A stretch of 64,000 nt of DNA from Chitinispirillaceae bacterium. GTDB lineage: Bacteria > Fibrobacterota > Chitinivibrionia > Chitinivibrionales > Chitinispirillaceae. The position numbers and the translations under genes were made by a program. The DNA lies in contig JAFGDP010000083.1 of assembly GCA_016932075.1 (NCBI GenBank), positions 1 to 64,000 of the forward strand, read 5' to 3'. This document shows, piece after piece, positions 61,057 through 64,000 of this stretch (position 1 is its first letter; every line of letters begins with the position of its first letter). Under the pieces are notes generated by a model that ran no database searches, was not told the DNA's origin, and worked only from the letters and a program-made list of their open reading frames with translations.

Positions 61057-63750
61057 ATGCTCATGAAATGCCTGATTCGACTAGCGTTAACCGCTGCCGT
61101 CATATACGGAACATGCTCACCGCCGTCTGTTTTATCTCAGGTTACTCCGCGCCAGGAGATTCGTTTTTCACGCGATTGGAAGTTTTATCGCGGCAACGCG
61201 AACGGCGCCGAGGCGCCGGGGTTTTCTGATGGATCATGGGAAACGGTCAACCTGCCGCATACGGTCAGGGTGGAGAGTATTGGATTCACGCCCCATACGT
61301 ATTACCTCGGCTACTGCTGGTATCGTAAAACTTTTTTGGCGAGTCCGTCCTGGCAGGATAAAAAAGTGGTCCTCAGGTTTGAGGGCGCCATGCAAAAAAG
61401 CGAGGTGTGGATCAACGGAATAAAAAAAATCACCTATCTTGGCGGATATACGCCGTTCTCAATCGATATCACGTCTGACGTGAGTTTTACGCAGAACAAC
61501 GTGATCGCCGCACGCCTCGATAACCGTGCCGATGCTTCGTTTCCGGTCGGATATGTGCCTACCGCGTTCAACGGGACTTATGCAATGCCTGACATGTCCT
61601 ACTTCGGCGGGTTGTACCGTAACGTGACCCTTACCGTGACCGACCAACTGCATATCAGCGACCCACTTCTTGCAAACGTGGCAGGAGGCGGCGGCGTCTT
61701 TATCACAACCCCTACGGCGACAACCGCTTCGGCTTCGGTACAGGTTAAAACGCATGTGGTAAATGAATACAGCGACAGCCGCAACGTAACGCTCCAGAGC
61801 ACGATTCTCACGACCGGCGGCCAAGCCGTGCAAACGCTTTCAGCGACCCAGACCATTGCCCCAGGCGCAGCCCATATCTTTACCCAGACGCTGTCGGTTT
61901 CAAATCCGCAACTCTGGCACCCGCATACGCCCAGTCTATACGTTTTGCGGTCATTGGTAAACGATGGTGCCAGGGCCGCGGACGAAATTCGTACAACGTT
62001 TGGAATACGCAGCATCAGTTTTGCCCGCTCCGGGGGATTCTCTATCAATGGCCGGCGGATGATTTTCCGGGGTGCAAACCGTCACCAGGAGTACCCGTAT
62101 GTCGGAAACGCGGTCCCGCAATCCGGCCAGTACCGGGACGCGCTCAGGCTCAAGGAGGCAGGCATGGACTTTGTCCGGTTGAGCCACTACATGCAGCCTG
62201 AATCATTCCTTGATGCATGCGACAAACTCGGACTCATGGTAATGAACTGCGTGCCCGGCTGGCAGTTTTTCGCGAAAAATACGACGTTCCGCGATAACGG
62301 GATCGCCCAGTTGCGCGCCATGATGCGGTACCAGCGCAACCATCCGAGCATTATCCTCTGGGAAGCGATACCCAATGAATCGTACATCGACGTTACCTGG
62401 TCGCGACCCTTTCAGACCGCCGCCGATGAGGAACTGCCGGGCAGCCAGTTTTACACCTGCGGGGAAGAGGCGGACTGGGGTGCCGGCGGGGTTCTTGATG
62501 TGTACATTTCCTCCACGCAGCATGAAGTACGGACCAAAAGCGGGTCTCCGCGGCCCTGCGTTATATCGGAATCAGGCGACTGGGATTACGGGGGCTGGAA
62601 CAGCACCAGCAGGGTCAGCCGCGGCGCATCGGAAGCGGCGCTTCTGGGCGCCGTCGCCAACCACATTGAATCGTATGGCTGGACCCGGCAGGATTGCTCA
62701 ACATGGCTTACCGGCGACGCGGTGTGGAGCATGTTTGATTATCAGGGCGCGCAGAGCCCGCTCTATTCCGGCATCGCCGGCCTGTTCAGAATCCCCAAGT
62801 TCTCCTATTATTTTTTCAAGAGCCAGCAGCGTCCCGACCTTTCCCTTTCAGGGGTGTCACTGGGACCCATGGTGTATATCGCCAGCCACTGGACGTCACA
62901 GTCGCCCCTGTCGGTCAAGGTGTTCAGTAACTGCGAACAGGTTTCGCTCTACCTGAACAATGATCTTATCGCCACCCGTTCTCCGGATAATTCCGGATAT
63001 GCAGCGGCATGCGAACATCCGCCGTTTACGTTCACCATTCCTGGTTTTCAGGCAGGAACGCTTCGCGCTGAGGGAAGAATCGGCAACCAGGTGCGTGCGA
63101 CCCATTCGGTGCGGACGCCGGGAGCTGCTCGGACCATCAGCGTGGCGATTGATACGGCGCATCACTCTCTGCTGGCTGACGGATCGGATTTCGCCATTGC
63201 ATACGCCTCCATTACTGACGACAGTGGAACGGTCATCCCTTCCGCTTCCACTCAGGTGCGGTTTTCGGTAAGCGGACCGGCCGCTCTCGTGGGAACCAAT
63301 CCGGTAAACGCCGTTGGGGGAATTGCATGCATACTCGTGCAGGCGACGACAGTGGCAGGCCGCATCTCGGTGTCGGCGCAGGCAACGGGATTGACTTCAG
63401 GAAGCTCCGGTGTTACCTCGGTGACTGAACCGTCAACCATGATCGGCGTGCCGCCCATCAGCGCAAGCGGTGCTCCTCCTGTCGATTTTGTGCGCATAAC
63501 GAAAGACGGTACGCGGGCGGTCGTTTCTCTCTCGAAAAAATTTCTGCCGTCGGATGCGGAGTTCAATTTTGAAGTTTTTATCCTGGACGGCACACTCGTG
63601 AAGAAATATCAGTCACCATCAATTTCCGGATCACCATTTGTCGTCACGATCCCTGCTATCCCGGGGATCTATTTCGGAAGGACGACCGTTACCTCCGTTT
63701 CGGGCCGTATCCGCATGGCAGACATGCGGGCCCTCGGGGTCGTTAAATAA
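61057..63750 (+). CDS. Secreted glycoside hydrolase family 2 enzyme
   Basis: 897 residues with a signal peptide (CLIRLALTAAVIYGTC). Jelly-roll sugar-binding domain (about 30-195: FSRDWKFYRGNANGAEAPGF, YCWYRKTF, SEVWINGIK), an Ig-like domain (about 200-310), and a TIM barrel (about 320-600) with GANRHQEYPYVG, FVRLSHYMQPESFLDACDKL, the acid/base Glu441 in AIPNESY, and the nucleophile Glu505 in VISESGDWDYGGW. Further Ig-like domains and a C-terminal region (NFEVFILDGTLVKKYQSP...GIYFGRTTV) like the other sorting-type ends follow. It is in the beta-galactosidase/beta-mannosidase class; which sugar is removed cannot be told. A possible operator lies upstream. Confidence 0.92.
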   Translation: MLMKCLIRLALTAAVIYGTCSPPSVLSQVTPRQEIRFSRDWKFYRGNANGAEAPGFSDGSWETVNLPHTVRVESIGFTPHTYYLGYCWYRKTFLASPSWQDKKVVLRFEGAMQKSEVWINGIKKITYLGGYTPFSIDITSDVSFTQNNVIAARLDNRADASFPVGYVPTAFNGTYAMPDMSYFGGLYRNVTLTVTDQLHISDPLLANVAGGGGVFITTPTATTASASVQVKTHVVNEYSDSRNVTLQSTILTTGGQAVQTLSATQTIAPGAAHIFTQTLSVSNPQLWHPHTPSLYVLRSLVNDGARAADEIRTTFGIRSISFARSGGFSINGRRMIFRGANRHQEYPYVGNAVPQSGQYRDALRLKEAGMDFVRLSHYMQPESFLDACDKLGLMVMNCVPGWQFFAKNTTFRDNGIAQLRAMMRYQRNHPSIILWEAIPNESYIDVTWSRPFQTAADEELPGSQFYTCGEEADWGAGGVLDVYISSTQHEVRTKSGSPRPCVISESGDWDYGGWNSTSRVSRGASEAALLGAVANHIESYGWTRQDCSTWLTGDAVWSMFDYQGAQSPLYSGIAGLFRIPKFSYYFFKSQQRPDLSLSGVSLGPMVYIASHWTSQSPLSVKVFSNCEQVSLYLNNDLIATRSPDNSGYAAACEHPPFTFTIPGFQAGTLRAEGRIGNQVRATHSVRTPGAARTISVAIDTAHHSLLADGSDFAIAYASITDDSGTVIPSASTQVRFSVSGPAALVGTNPVNAVGGIACILVQATTVAGRISVSAQATGLTSGSSGVTSVTEPSTMIGVPPISASGAPPVDFVRITKDGTRAVVSLSKKFLPSDAEFNFEVFILDGTLVKKYQSPSISGSPFVVTIPAIPGIYFGRTTVTSVSGRIRMADMRALGVVK

Positions 63751-63939
63751 ATCCCTCTCCTTGTTCCGTTGAATTACCGAATATAAGGGTTTGGATAACC
63801 TATCGGTTCGTACGGTACTTAACGTTAAATTCCTCATTTGTACCTTGACTATACCCACCATATATTGTATATTGAAATGGCAATAATATCTAAAGGTAGT
63901 GTTTCTGCGGTTTTCTCTCTCTAATATAGAAAGAGCCCC

Positions 63940-64000
63940 ATGATACTACGGAAGCTCTCCATTTTTGGATTCAAATCATTTGCCGAAAAAACAGAACTGG
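63940..64000 (+). CDS. smc: Chromosome segregation protein SMC, N-terminal start only
   Basis: The first 20 codons read MILRKLSIFGFKSFAEKTEL, the highly conserved SMC N-terminus just before the Walker A region. AAAGAG precedes the ATG. The gene runs off the right edge. The 63751-63939 gap before it has no coding sign. Confidence 0.9.
   Translation, partial: MILRKLSIFGFKSFAEKTEL

Noticed and set aside
1..64000. CRISPR arrays, rRNA, prophage and transposase genes
   Set aside because: No regularly spaced repeats, no rRNA-like sequence, and no integrase, transposase or phage structural ORF was seen.

Overview
The window reads as chromosomal DNA of a Gram-negative, probably anaerobic, polysaccharide-degrading bacterium. 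The reasons are outer-membrane beta-barrels and lipoproteins, a 1183-residue pyruvate:ferredoxin oxidoreductase, a proton-pumping pyrophosphatase, and secreted cellulases whose C-terminal domains look like type IX secretion (T9SS) sorting domains. That mix fits the Fibrobacterota (Chitinivibrionales-like lineages) or a relative. This placement is inferred from gene content, not from a database search.

Bases 1-21,000 are an accessory region rich in secreted enzymes. It holds a GH43 gene cut by the left edge, the H+-pyrophosphatase hppA, a gingipain-like (C25) protein, a decayed beta-helix gene, a small SPOR / cyclic-nucleotide-domain / lipoprotein group, an operon of an alkaline-phosphatase-fold enzyme, trehalase and an AI-2E-type permease, a large secreted protein of unknown activity, and GH9 and GH5 cellulases. 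A GH2 enzyme at the far right (61.1-63.8 kb) belongs to the same class. Seven of these products end in a related C-terminal domain of about 80 residues, so they are probably exported by one machine, whose genes are not in the window.

Bases 21,300-34,800 are a conserved housekeeping block on the minus strand: thrS-infC-rpmI-rplT-pheS-pheT, a ZapB-like protein, zapA, a possible 6S-type RNA gap, rny, ymdB, xseA, xseB and a prenyl diphosphate synthase. infC begins with ATT, the classic self-regulating IF3 start. A tRNA-Val lies upstream of thrS.

Bases 34,900-45,600 hold a von Willebrand A-domain surface protein, nifJ, a DedA protein, pcm, a glycosyltransferase and acyltransferase pair, a small lipoprotein, tRNA-Pro and queH. 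Bases 45,700-61,000 hold envelope and signalling genes: a Wzi-like barrel, a TPR membrane protein, alr, hisI, a TPR lipoprotein beside a histidine kinase that lacks its ATPase domain, a patatin-Omp85 (type Vd) protein preceded by a small leader ORF, two more barrel-like proteins, a ComEC-like metallo-beta-lactamase lipoprotein and a hybrid histidine kinase. The first 20 codons of smc lie at the right edge.

No rRNA, CRISPR array, prophage or transposase gene was seen. The mobile-type features are one MITE-like element (624-767) and several palindromic intergenic repeats.
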